Positions 1-12,120 of a stretch of 64,000 nt of DNA are shown piece after piece (the first letter of the stretch is position 1; every line of letters begins with the position of its first letter). The stretch comes from Pholis gunnellus (Eukaryota > Chordata > Actinopteri > Perciformes > Pholidae): the NCBI GenBank assembly GCA_910591455.2, contig OU342814.1:21241268-21305267 (forward strand), read 5' to 3'. The notes beneath the pieces were generated by a model that was not told where the DNA came from, ran no database searches, and saw only the letters and a program-made list of their open reading frames with translations. A program made the position numbers and the translations under genes.

Positions 1-3000
1 ACTGAGAGCTGCAAAGGGAGTCCGTCTGTCTGTCCAGTGTATACACTGCAGGTGAACGGCATCTATAAAGACTTTCAGAAAATAAGAATGTTTCTTCCAT
101 TGAAGCTGCCAAATTGTTTTTCTTTCAGTTTGGTTTTGCACATCTGCTGGTTTTTATTTAATCACTTCATATTTCACCCAACACAGCTTGCTGCTGATTT
201 GAACTTGCCCTGACAATTAGAACCAGAGTAATACTGCGGTAATGTGGCCGTTTTGACAGTGGCCAAGAGCCTGTTGCCATGCCTTCAATATTACATTATA
301 TTTTACTCATATTTATCTTGATTTCTATGTGTCCATCTTTTGAAATCTAAATACATTTGCAGAAAAGGGGTTAGAGCCCACAAGAATCAACTCTGTTTTT
401 AAAACTGCAACTGTGCATCCATATGTTCAGGTTTATGGATACTTAACTTAGATACATTACTTGATTTATATAACTTTTTCTAAACCTTACATAATTGTTT
501 TTTGCCTTGATACAACCAAGTAGTTTTGTTTGATTGTGCATCGGCATAAGACGAGTTGGGAGTGTGAGTAGTGTAACATGACACACAAAAAGGTCCCTAA
601 AAGTGGTTTGCTATTTATACACTTTCACATGAGATTACATTCAGCAAAATCATCTGTTAGACTGTGACAACAGTGGAAATACTTTGGAGAACAGTGCAGA
701 ACAAGATCATGAATGAACGTATTTCCTCACAGCATGCTTGGATGGTTCTCAACACCTCATTTAACCACAATCCCATGAACAGCACTCAATCATGGCTTCC
801 ACTCTCCACTGTCTCTGTTACAAAATAGGAGTGCACTGTTGCCCAAGATAACTTAATCCATGAGCTACAAAACAATCATCAAACTGCTTTCAAAGACCTA
901 AATTAACTGGAAGAGGATAATGAAGCTCCATTAAATGAACAGAGGGTAGGAATGGGCCTGGTATATAATGACCGGGGCTTGATGAGGAACAGGTGTGGCT
1001 GGTTGAAAGGATTAGTAACAGCTGGGCATGTTGGAAGGGTTGGTGATTTGAAGATAACTGGTGGACAGGTGGGGAATGACAGGGTTTCCCTGCAAACGAT
1101 GCATGGAAGAAGCTCTGTGACTGAAGAGACAGGACCACGACGCCATGGCAGAAGACATCCATGAGTCATTTTTCAGTCCCATGACTTGTTCAACAACTAT
1201 ATTGACCCCTTCCAAAAAATAAAATTAAAACAGTGTAACACAGATTAATGTGTGAAGAATTAAAGTAACACAGATACCAGGCATCAAAGTGAAATATGAT
1301 TATACATACTACATTTTCAAAGCCTCAGAAGTGATTCAAAAGATTAAAGTGTTTTTTACCATCCGATGCTCTCCGGGAAGGGAATTTCAAAATAGTAAAT
1401 TGGAATTTCAAAATACACTTCAAGAGCAACAGGAAAAAAAAAATAATTCGAACATGAGGTATTCTATCATCACCCATACAAGTATTCAACAAGTACATAT
1501 GGAAATAAATATGTCTGCAGACACAAGAAATAGAGAAAGGGAGTGAGATAAAGAGAGTAGGAGAGGGGCACAGAGACAAAAATGTGTCAAAAAGAATTGG
1601 TTTGGGAAGCTCCATCTTGCAACTGTTTTATTTCGCAACACAAACATAATGAAATACACAAGCCACCGGTGACAGAGTACTGACAAAATATATTCAAGCA
1701 GAAGAACAAATATTCCAGAGACATAAAGCCCCATCCTGCACACATGCGACTGCACAATAATGAAGCACTTCTCTGAGGAGTCACAGCCAACCTGTGAAGT
1801 GTGAACCGACTCTGCTTTACAAAAAAAAGCAGCTCATTTCCACCGCGGCACCGAGGGGCTGCATTGCCATTGTCTGAACACCTGAATAACCAGACTGCAC
1901 TTAACGACTTCATGCATTATGGAAACTTTACGGACAAAAAGTAAGCTGGCTCAATACGGTAAGTACATCTGTAAGAGAGTGGTAGAAAATATGGAATGTC
2001 CTTCGCAGTCTATTCGTCATTGCTGATATGAGCCTCCTCAAAAATGTAACCAGACGTCAGGGCAATAAAGATACTACATGCAAAAGGCAAGACTGTGATT
2101 GATCAACATTGTGTTTTCTCCAACAAGTTTCTGATGCTGGTGAAGACATAAATACTCAGTAGTCCTCTCATTTTCAGTAATGCACATCTAACAAAGACAT
2201 CAATACTGCAAACTTGATGCTTACTGTGATCGCCACAAATTCAACTGGCCTCTATTCAGTAACATAGGCAGGGACCCTTTCTAGTTTCCAAGGTTCCCAA
2301 CGCTTTGTTAAGCCTGCAGTAAAGGCATATGAAGCAAAAACAGTATGTTCATGTTGTCCAGAGGGCAAAGAGATGAGGAAGTGAAAAGACAAAGCACCAG
2401 GTTAGTTTGTGCATCAGTGACTTGGTCTACTCATTCATTCAGAACTATTTTATTATTGACAATATACTGTATCTATGTACACCAGAACATTTTAGGACCT
2501 ATGTTAAATAACTGTTTAGCAAAAACTGCTTTTAATGCCGGCACAGTTAACATTCATGGTGTTACTTTGCAGATATTACAATACATTTGGCAATGGTGAC
2601 AATGCTGTGGGACTTAAGAAGCAGTGTTTTTGCAGGGGCCTATTTCGAGTTCTCTTATTGGGCTTTTGATATTGGGCTGTTTTTTTCGAAAATAGCTGGC
2701 AACCCTGACCTTACCTCACTTCAGCTCCCCTACAGTGCCAACAGTGCGTCGCAGCAAAACACTTGCTGGTAAATAGGCTATTTTGTTGTTTGCAGGTTAT
2801 AGCCAGCTAGCTGTAAATTAGCTCCGCGGCATGGATCTGGCATTGATTGCTTAGCAGATGAAGATATTTATAAACTGCAAGCTAATAAATAGAGCCAATG
2901 ATCTAAATAAGATATATGACCATTACATTACAGATAGTAACATTAAAAAAAAGAAAACAAATCAAGACAAGAGAAGAATGTCTACTATAATCTATTAGCA

Positions 3001-3805
3001 GACATACAGATGTTACTCATGATGATTGAATACAACATTAAGTAGCAGCAAAGCATCAAAGAACACAACCGGGACTTTTGGACCATCGGACACAGATGAG
3101 TTCCTTTCACTTGAAAAGAAAATCTTGTTTCCATCTCACCAACTCTTCTTATGTTATTTATTAAGCCCGAACTGCATTTATTATTATTTTTGATCCTGTG
3201 TGTGCTTTTAGTAGCTCTAAACCTAGTTATCTTTTCTACCACAGACATTTCCATTTCAAAAGCTTCATAACTTGCTTTTCATTACCAGAAAGGCAGGGTT
3301 TTCTCACTCATAATTGCTCACTCATGCAGAGAAATAGATAAAAACACAAAAAAACAGCAACAAAAAAACGACAGAACTTTCCAAGTTTTCTCCGAGTACA
3401 GACAGCTTTTACTTTTTTGACACGGTGTTTGAGGTCATCACTGATTCATGGGCTGAGGACAGGTGATGAATCCATCTATCTTCACAATGCTGCACTCTGT
3501 GTGGGCGTTCATTTTGGATGCTACAATGGCAGTGTCAATCTTTTACTGCTGTGGCTTGGGTAGAGCTGTCTGCTCAATTGCACTGATACAAGTGTTGAGT
3601 TTAGTATGCAGTAAAACTAGTGCAGCAGAAGCTTGTGGGAAAGACCTGTCCTGAAAGGTGCCGAGGGAGTTGTGGAAGTTTTTGTTTGTGTCTTTCTTTT
3701 GTGTCTGTCTCCCTTTAATGATAATGGCTGTATGTATTTATTCAAATTATTATGTGTGTACGAGTGTCACATTGAATGTGTTGCTGAATATGCCTGCACT
3801 GCTGC
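1..3805. other. Intergenic, no gene seen
   Basis: AT-rich unique-looking sequence. Short frames at 890-1170 and 1590-1910 occur on both strands without domain motifs. I recognise no exon, RNA gene or transposon. Confidence 0.6.
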
Positions 3806-3825
3806 TGTGTGTGTGTGTGTGTGTG
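3806..3825. repeat. (TG)10 microsatellite
   Basis: Ten uninterrupted TG units are followed directly by a short GA run. Confidence 0.95.
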
Positions 3826-4008
3826 AGAGAGATGGTGTGTCGTGTAGTGTGTGCCACCAGTGTGCTTGATCAGCAGTCCTGCTGCCATCCCATTAACTCT
3901 GCTGCCGCAGGGCGTGCTGGTGCGACCCAGAGGACCCTCAGTAACAGCAGGGCCCTGTGAGGTCATTTTTTCCATTCAATCGCCTCGCTTCAACTGCCCC
4001 TCCGCTAC

Positions 4009-4016
4009 ACCTCTCT

Positions 4017-4062
<46 letters not shown>
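4009..4062. repeat. (CT)n(GT)21 compound microsatellite
   Basis: A CT run passes directly into 21 GT units; a likely length-polymorphic locus. Confidence 0.97.
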
Positions 4063-4064
<2 letters not shown>

Positions 4065-5556
4065 GTGAGTAAGAGTCAGAGAGAGGGAGATCGAATGGAC
4101 ATTGCTAATAAACTGTGCAATAAAAAAAACACACAAATTGCAGTGTTACAGAAATCTGAATAGAAATTCAGAATCAGCCATATCCCTCACCGGTTGATTG
4201 ATGAAGGAAAGCGAAAGCATAAATGCATACACACACACACAGCAACAGTGCTTGCCTCAAGAAGACATTGCTGACCTACCTAAAGAAGGTGAAACATGAC
4301 AATGAAAACATTGTCTCATAGGAACATACTCTTGGAGAAAAATAGTTCTAGCTGTTAAGAGCCATTCTGTGTCCTTCTGTGTTTGATTTTGAGAGTACAT
4401 TTTCATGAATATATGCATGCCTTTATGCATGATATATTCTTCATTTGACTCTTTCCATTTCTCTTGTTGACTGTTTTTTTAATCAGGTTAACCTGCATTT
4501 TATGTATGCATATGTGAGCTTCTATGCAAATTTAGGGTAATTCAAAATCCATGTAGCATGTATCCATTTGTGCATGTATGGTCATGCATTGCAAACATTT
4601 GAACAGAGTCATGTATACAACATTATGGTTTAAGCCACAGGAGAGGAACTATGGAGAGACATTCTACATATAAGACCCATATCTTAGCTGACTGCTGATA
4701 AACAAAGTATTAAATGCACAGGCTACAAATTGAAGCTAATTATCCTCGCATTTTTTATCAATTCTTCCAAGTTGCATTTTTGCTCACCACATTCAGTGGG
4801 TGTGCAAATTCTGCATTCTGTATTTAGAAATAATATGCTCTTTAGTTCATTGTGTTCTTTTAACGGAAAGAAAGAAAGGGAACCTCTGTCTCCATGAGAA
4901 CAAGTGTTTTCCGCTCATAGGTGTGAATGATGAAGGATTAAAGACATCATAAAGTATGCTATTGTCTGACAGTGTCGGTCAGAACAGTAAGCACATATAA
5001 GTAAGGATTGTGGTTTATATTTTCGGTATTACTAATAAACTTATACATCAGCCTGATAGGCCTCAGCTGTCCAGGGTGTCCAAACTCGGTTTTGAGTTTT
5101 CAATAACGTTTTCTGAACTGCTACATCTTAGAAAAGCTCTGTTTTCTGATTCCTTCCCTCTACTTCTGAAGAGGCACTTTTTATTTTCTTGACTTATTGA
5201 AAAGTGATGTGTGATGGAGTCAGCTCTCTGTTCCACAAGACAGCCTTGTCTGATCGTGTTGTCAGTCCAGGTCTGCTCGACCTTTTTTTCGTCACAATGC
5301 TTCCACAGTATCACGATGCTGTCTGATAGTGAAAGCTACAGTGCTCAAAGGTAATTTAAGCTTTTCAGGCAACATCTCTGAAACAATCTTTCATGCCTCA
5401 AAGTAATAATAGCTTTCCTTTCTTTCTGTCATCACCTTACATTTGACATTTCTTGAATCCTGCTGAGAATTCCACCACAGACTGGAAATTTGATTTGAAG
5501 GTGAATTAGTAGCTCTCACTAAAATCAAGTTTTGCATCAAGCTATAAAACAAGGAA
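4063..5556. other. Intergenic, no gene seen
   Basis: AT-rich, with repeated ATGCATG-type words around 4,410-4,610 (ATATATGCATGCC, TTATGCATGATA, TGTATGCATATG) but no period regular enough to call a tandem repeat. No gene or transposon is recognised. Confidence 0.55.
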
Positions 5557-6015
5557 TCTCTGTCTGTGGGCGTCTATGTCCTTTGCATATCTCGAGAACC
5601 GTTCATCCGATCTACTTAACACTTGGCAGGTGCATTGCCGGAGACCCAAAGACGTGCAGTATCGAAGTTGGCATAGTTTGATGAGGCTTAACATTAATAA
5701 ACAATGAATAAACAAGTAAACAGCTCTCTGTGCAGAAGCCTGGGGCGGGAATTCAGGACATTGTGTACTATACTATGCCGCGGCTCATTGACTACAGTTC
5801 ACTTTTGGATATAACGAACGTTACAACTAAACTCTTCTTCGCTTCCCTGGAGTCAACAAGCAATAAGCGGCTCTCGACCAGCATTTTAGGGGTCCTTGTA
5901 AATAGGCTCCTAACAGGCGCGCTTTCCTAACAGTCACATGCTCTGATCATGCACGGCTCACGTCAATCCTACAAGTCAGGGTGGTCTCATACAGCATTCG
6001 TCGATATACCAATGA
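5557..6015 (+). repeat. Interspersed repeat family C, copy 1
   Basis: It starts with TCTCTGTCTGTGGGCGTCTA and ATCTCGAGAACCGTTCATCC, then ACACTTGGCAGGTGCATTGC, a block seen very often in fish genomes. It continues through AATAAACAATGAATAAAC, CGGCTCATTGACTACAGT and ACGTTACAACTAAACTCTTC to CTTTCCTAACAGTCACATGC. The middle aligns with the inverted copy at 38.5 kb. I see no coding potential and no clear terminal repeats; the repeat class is unassigned. Confidence 0.65.
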
Positions 6016-6094
6016 AAAGTAATAAGGTGCAATTCATAGACATCCCACAATCATTTTTAGTTTGTAATCCAAGTAATCTTAAATAATGTATGGG

Positions 6095-6445
6095 GGCTGC
6101 TAATTCAGCATGGGTCTTTCAGCCAGTAGACCACAGTTCATTCCCCATGTGAAACATGTCAATGTTGATGTTTTTGCCATGTTTTGTCACCCGCATACTT
6201 CAGTAACGGCACTTCTGTGGTTATTCTAACCCAAACAACGATCTATTCCTAAACCTAGCTAAGCATTTTTCCTGCCTCAACCTAACTGAGTGTCCTGTGA
6301 AGATGGCATTCATTTGGAAAAGACTGTATGAATGTAACGAGTGGAAATTGACATGTGTTGCAGGGTTTCAACGCACAAATAACAGTAACTTTCTGTAGAA
6401 TATCATACGAACCGTTCAAGTAACTGGGAGCCACTGGGGCACATA
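6095..6445 (+). repeat. Possible decayed interspersed repeat
   Basis: Blocks such as CTATTCCTAAACCTAGCTAA, CCTGCCTCAACCTAACTGAG and AACAGTAACTTTCTGTAGAA resemble a widespread fish non-autonomous repeat. Termini cannot be identified and no other copy is present here, so the call is tentative. Confidence 0.35.
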
Positions 6446-8496
6446 AAGAGTAGTTCCAGTAGTGCATGAACATCACTTTTTTACATGATACAACCTTTTA
6501 CCTAATCAAGGATGACTTCAGTACAATTGAATATAAAGACAAAGTGCTGTCCACGCTTATTTGCCTTAAACAAAGAATGCTTACACATCCATGTTTCAGG
6601 AGTTAGAAGCCATATCATACAAAAAGCACACATTCCATTCAGGTGCATAATCTTAATGTTTGCTTACGGTTGACATTGGTATGCAGCAACACAACTACGG
6701 ACTTCCCACCCGAGGAAGTTTGGCCCTTAGGGCGCCAATTTACATCCTGCAGTCTGACGGAAATGCAGATAGACAGCAGCCTTGAACATTCACCCAAACG
6801 AGTACACATGCCCTTCTGCAACACCTGCATATGATGAGCGCGTACGGTTTATAAAAGTATTTTGCAGATATGTAATATGCTAGATACAATATGCCAGATA
6901 TAGCCAAAGGTTTTATTTTGATGCTATGAGGAAATCTTGTATTTTGAAAACAAATATATATAACCGCTTGTTCAGGATATGGTCTTGACTAAGAATACTT
7001 AAACTATAAAGATTACTTAATTGAATTGCCTAATGTGATATAAAACTAATGTCCTAATTGATAATATGATTCAGTCATCATCATTGTATATTAGGTAATA
7101 ATTTACTGCTGACAGGTGGTGCTGGTTGCCCAGCAGCAGGTTGAGCTTTAAATCATCTTAATCTCTTATTACAGCTTCATTTATCTCTCTTATTCACAAC
7201 AGTTTGGTGTAATTGGGTAAGACCTAATTGCTCTACTGTCCTTTGGCTCAGGTTAAAATTAATGCAATTAGCCCGAGGTCACTTTCAGAATGAGACTTTA
7301 TTAGTTTATGTACACCAGATGTTTGGAACAGAGGCACGGGTCCAATTCGGAGCAGTCCAACCCCAGGCCTTTATTTGAGACACCAAATAAGTTCAAACCA
7401 CTACACAACAGTTTTCTCATTTATCGAGCACTCTGCACAGATGTACATACATATGTCATATGGGTGTCAGATGACATGGATAATTACAGGACAGAACCAC
7501 TGTGATTTCATCAAAACAGCATTCAAGCACCTGTGTGCCCAATGCTTACTGATCATTTTGATTCCGGATAGTATACATGTTTGCGTATACATGTTTGCTT
7601 GTATGTTAACTTGCCCGTCCATTACTCCCAGGCTTTCTTGTGTATGTTTTTGTATGAGATATTCTTTGTAATTCTTTGTCCATGGATTTTGTTTTGTGTA
7701 TTTGTGGTATTAATGGACATATTTTTGTGTCTGTATTTGTGTATGTATTTGCTCATCTTTCTCTATCCTTTTTCTAAACTCTTTTTGAATACCTAAGTGA
7801 CAATTTAGGTGATTTAGATGTCAGACCCAAATGGCTGCTGGGAAAATGACTCACTAGCCTCATGACCTTTCACCTCTATGGGTGAAAAAAACATAGGAGA
7901 CAGACAGTGAATAGTCTTTCATGTCAACAATCCTCATCCTCTCTAAGATATTTTGCACAGAACTTCCATTGACAGAGGACTATTAAAATCATTGAATCCA
8001 ATGTAGATCTATTGCTTCAATGATGAGCCAAATTGTATTTTTTAAGTTTGGAGCGCACATTTGTTGGCTTTTCTTTTTCTAGTCATGTCTGGGGCCAAAT
8101 CAGGGGACTATTTGAAAAGGCTTGCTCTCTTTCTCCGTCTCTCTAACGCTCACAATGACGTCAACACCGAAAGCAATTCTTTTGGGTCAGGGACATGCTT
8201 TGAATCCATTCTAACATGAGCTCTGATTGAAAAAAAAATGAAATGTCTGCAGTGTGTGAGAGTGGCTGCAGGCCAGATAACAGTGATATCGGTGCATTCG
8301 GAAGTCTTCAGGGTAAAGGTTATCGACGAATCCTCCCACAGCACAGGAAGATGACAGTCTGCCTTTCCTTTACCGGATAATATCCCATTCTCTTTAAAAA
8401 AGGGGCGAACAGTGGAAGTACTTCAGGATGTTTCTTTATTCAAACACAATGGTGGATCCTATTGGGATTTTACCATTCTAGGATGGAGTTCATGTC
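6446..8496. other. Intergenic; one enhancer-like block only
   Basis: Apart from the candidate element at 7,075-7,295, I see no gene or recognisable repeat. Overlapping frames on both strands at 6,640-6,835 carry no motif. Confidence 0.55.
7075..7295. promoter_or_regulatory. Candidate upstream regulatory element
   Basis: Unique sequence mixing an E-box-like ACAGGTGGTGCTGGTTGCCC with TAAT-core words (GTGTAATTGGGTAAG, CCTAATTGC, ATTAATGCAATTAGCCCG). Composition resembles conserved developmental elements; unverified. Confidence 0.25.
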
Positions 8497-8540
8497 TATA
8501 TATATATATATATATAAACTGACTCTTGTGGGTCAGTTTA
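8497..8540. repeat. (TA)10 microsatellite with adjoining hairpin
   Basis: A TA run at 8497-8517 merges into a perfect 9-bp inverted repeat, TAAACTGAC (8515-8523) and GTCAGTTTA (8532-8540), with an 8-base loop. It looks like the end of a small palindromic element or a slippage-prone fragile site. Confidence 0.85.
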
Positions 8541-10926
8541 CGAATCTTCCAGATGACGAATGACCTCTTCAAAACACCAAATGATGGGGATTGACTGTAA
8601 AATTATTCTCTGGTCTAAAATGTTGTTCTTCAAAGTGTTATTTGACAGCAGGGGAAAGAAAAAAGGTCAGGGAGAAGATAAAAGCCGATCAGGGTAGTGC
8701 ACAAAAAAGAAACAAAACCTTTCAGGAAGGACAGGAAGCATTTATGACAGAATGCCAAAGGAAACTGTTACGTGTTCAGAAATGCAATAGGCTACAGCAG
8801 CCGTATTTCCACTGAAATCATAATGGCAAAAAGTTACCTTACCTTAGTTTATTTGCCATAATCACGTCAGTTAATTTTATATAAGTATCACAAATCCTAA
8901 ATTAGCTTGAAAGGGGCTTAAGCTCTTATCCTCAGCCCTGACTGGTGGGTGTTTAAGTGTAACATATTGTGTTTGTTGCAGAACTTGAACCCACGAGAGA
9001 GACTGTTGATGATGCCGGTTAGCTGAACAAGCTTGGCAGATGATGACATACAAGTATTACAGGGCAAAACCCTCTAAAAACTGCAAACACACACTCACAC
9101 TTCCATTACTTAGAGCTTCTAGACATGTCAACTCCAAAGACCAGAGGCCAATCTCATCCCTGAAGAATTATGTCATGTTTGATGGCAGATCAGTCAAAGG
9201 TCACAAGTCTACAGGCAGCTGGTGCCATAAAATGACATGAGGCACCATGACGGATTTTAAAAGGCCAGGCCATAGTTACGGCCCGTTTCTAACCTTTCTC
9301 TGTTCTGTCAAACCTTCAATTTGTATTTCACTTCAGTGACTGCTGCATCAGGTGAACTGAGAGGCACGACAAATTAAATTACAGTATATTCATTGAATAG
9401 GATTAAAGGCTGCACATGGAAGCAGGTGTGCAAGGACCTAAGCCAGTGATACTGCTTTCTCATCGCATCATTGGACATTTGGTTCTCAGCACTGACCCCA
9501 GACCAGCCTGGTTGCCTGGTAGGTGACAGCGGGAAAATATTGCCCAATGATGCTCTGATATTACACAGATCACCTCTCATCTCAGTGATTGTTTTGAAAC
9601 TCAACTTCAAAACCACTTTGTGTAATGCCTAGAGCACAGATATGCACATATTGAAATATGACAGACAACGAACAGTATAGTTCTTTAAATAGGAGTCAAC
9701 ATGTGCCAAATAATAACCTTTGTTATTTTGAGTTATTTCTTCCAAAATGATAAGATGTTAAAAGGTGGTGTTTTGTTTGTCCAACTGATTTAGTTATAAT
9801 CTGCAGATGAGCTGGAGAAGATTAATCTTGCTGTATACTCACCTCTTCATTGACAATAATGAATAATGTATTGGCTTGTTGTGACACTGTTGTGTGTATT
9901 TTCATCTGCATATTTTGTGTTAAAATCTCAATTGTGGATTTAACAATGTCAACTACAGTATGTCATTGTGTATGGTGTATATGAGTATGATGTATGTCCA
10001 TGCATGTGTGTGTGTGTGTGTGCACGTGGTTTAGGATTTCTGCATCTCAATGTCTCACAGCCTATTTGGTAACTCCAAGAAGAGGTTGCTGACTGTCAGT
10101 CAGCTGTCAGTCACAGTTAGAACATGAGCGGAAAGCTGAACAGAATAAAAAAGGAGAAGATTTGGCCCAAAATGGTTGGTTCTAGTATTGAAAAAAAGGG
10201 GCATACGGGGTAAGGTTGGTGGGAAAAGATTAATAGAAAGCAATGATTTGTTTTGTCCTTAATCAACAGATGACTGGGTCTAAATCAGACATTTTAATTG
10301 TGATTTCATATAAAAAAGCATATATTTTTAACAATCTGCACAATAAAGGACATTACAGGAGACAGACAAGAGGATCAATGAATGAATACATTCAGGGGAA
10401 TTAATTCTGTGTAAGTTGTACACCATTGTCTCATATAATTGAATGAAGCTCAATTGAATTCCAGAGAACGCTTGGCAGGACTGATGGGTAATGTCTGCCA
10501 CACACTTCCCTTTGAAGGATACTGTGACATTAATTGATAGATTGGAGTAGCAGAGAGAAAAGGAGGTGGGTGCAGTGGAGTGAATTTTGTTGAAAGAAGT
10601 GGCTCTTCACAATATTCAGCCTGGTGTAACAGAGGCCATTTTAATTTGCACCTCTGGCTCCAGGCGTAATAACACATTGGATCAGCATCTGGTGAGCCAT
10701 TTTAGGGGATTGTGACACTATTTTAAAAACGTAGGTGTTTAAGAGGTGGAGAAAGGATGACATGTGGCGAGTCTCATAGTGTCGAGTAAATGACAGGTTT
10801 CTTGTAGGGCCGAAGGGCACTGAGCATGTTGAGAGGTTATGGAGGAGCAGCAGAGGGTAGCAGGGGGCTATGGCGGACGGCAGAGCTGAGCTGTAAATGG
10901 GTTGCAGGGGTCAGCTCGGGAACTTG
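8541..10926. other. Intergenic, no gene seen
   Basis: Unique AT-rich sequence with one short (TG)9. A 74-codon Lys-rich frame at 8,591-8,815 has no known motif and atypical composition for a gene. Confidence 0.55.
10005..10022. repeat. (TG)9 microsatellite
   Basis: Nine TG units in otherwise unique AT-rich DNA. Confidence 0.93.
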
Positions 10927-11105
10927 TTCTCACTCCGAACGCGTCAAGTAACGCAGCTTGGTCAGTGCTCCGCGGCCTCTGACACGGCGCTCAGTTAGCT
11001 TGTATGTGACGCAACCACCCGTGGCATTACAGGCAGAGCAACTAACGTAGCATAACGTGCGCTAGAGTCCACGCGGGGCAGAAGGGAGGGGAAGTGAATA
11101 GGACC
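10927..11105 (+). mobile_element. MITE family B-like left end (partial)
   Basis: TTCTCACTCCGAACGCGTCA at 10927 matches the left terminus of the 36.3-kb MITE. The following GC-rich stretch (GACACGGCGCTCAG, GCAACCACCCGTGG, ACGTAGCATAACG) is far more CpG-rich than its surroundings. I cannot find a matching right end before the hAT relic that starts near 11,290, so this is a fragment or a diverged subfamily. Confidence 0.5.
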
Positions 11106-11289
11106 AATGCGACTGCTGTTTGTATCTTGTGTGGATTAAGTTGCCATTTTCTCACTTCAGTCATTAGTTATGAGTCATTAGTGTCTTTAGTCATGTTACT
11201 CCTAACTGAGTTATTTAAAAAATACACTGTAACGAGCGTATATTGACACCCCGTCAAATGTGCAAAACTTACATTACATGGGTATGTAG

Positions 11290-12120
11290 AGCATCATTTT
11301 GAAGTTTTAGGAGGTCACAGCAGGTCTTTTTGGAAGAGAGGTTGATAGGCGTCAGATGTTGGAGAAGCTGTGTTCAGCAGTCAAGTTTGACGCGAGCACT
11401 GTTAAACACAGCAAAAGAAGCTGGTTCACTACAATCCGTGAATCCGTTTACTAAAGGCAGCACATACAATGATGCACTTTGAAGCAGCTTCTTGAAATAT
11501 TTTAACTGTGATTGATGCCATACATTGCTTTTGGGATTAATGTCTTTAACACGTTCAACACCTAACATCCATCCCTGTAGAATAGTTGCACCATCGTAGG
11601 TTTGCCCTCTGATGTCAACAATGTCAAGGCCACATCAACAAGTAATATGTCTTTGATTGTACGGGTAACTGACTCTGCATGAGTGTCGTTAAAAACTCTC
11701 AACAGCATTCCATCCAGTCTTTTCTCCTCCTGTGGTTTGGCAAGTGGAGCATTGACTGGTGTTAAACTGAAGCACTCTTTTTTTGGGACTGACACATAGT
11801 TAGACTTTTTATGGCTGTCTTAGAGGCTCTGCCACGTTATTCATTCTGGACATTTATCTCCCCAAATTCGGAGAAGGTTACAACCTGTTTAAGAGCAGCA
11901 AATCTGCATTTCACAGAAGGCTTACTGGTTTTGCAAAATTCTGCATTGAAATATCTTTCTCTTTGGCCAAACAATGTTAGCGCTCCATTTCTAGGTCCCA
12001 ACAACAACTTTCCACGCAGTCGGAGCCAACACTAGCTTCAACGCCGGCTGTTTTATCAGTGTCATCGGGAGCAGAGCTGCTGCTTTGGGGTTCTTCTAGG
12101 GCCAAGCGCATATGTGGGTG
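11290..12120 (-). pseudogene. hAT-superfamily transposase pseudogene fragment
   Basis: On the minus strand, a degenerate transposase reads from about 12,115 to 11,290. The best segment is GLDIVDIRGQTYDGATIL at about 11,585-11,635, the hAT core around the invariant RGQ.YDGA block. It is preceded by an AESVTRTIKDILL-like helix (about 11,650-11,680) and followed by KDINPK. Frameshifts separate the pieces: the N-terminal part lies in one frame, and the part after YDGA (MLGVERVKDINPK) is in another. An acidic/serine-rich leader (EEPQSSSSAPDD) at about 12,060-12,110 looks like the start of this ORF. It is an old DNA-transposon relic, not a domesticated gene, because no long frame survives. Confidence 0.75.
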
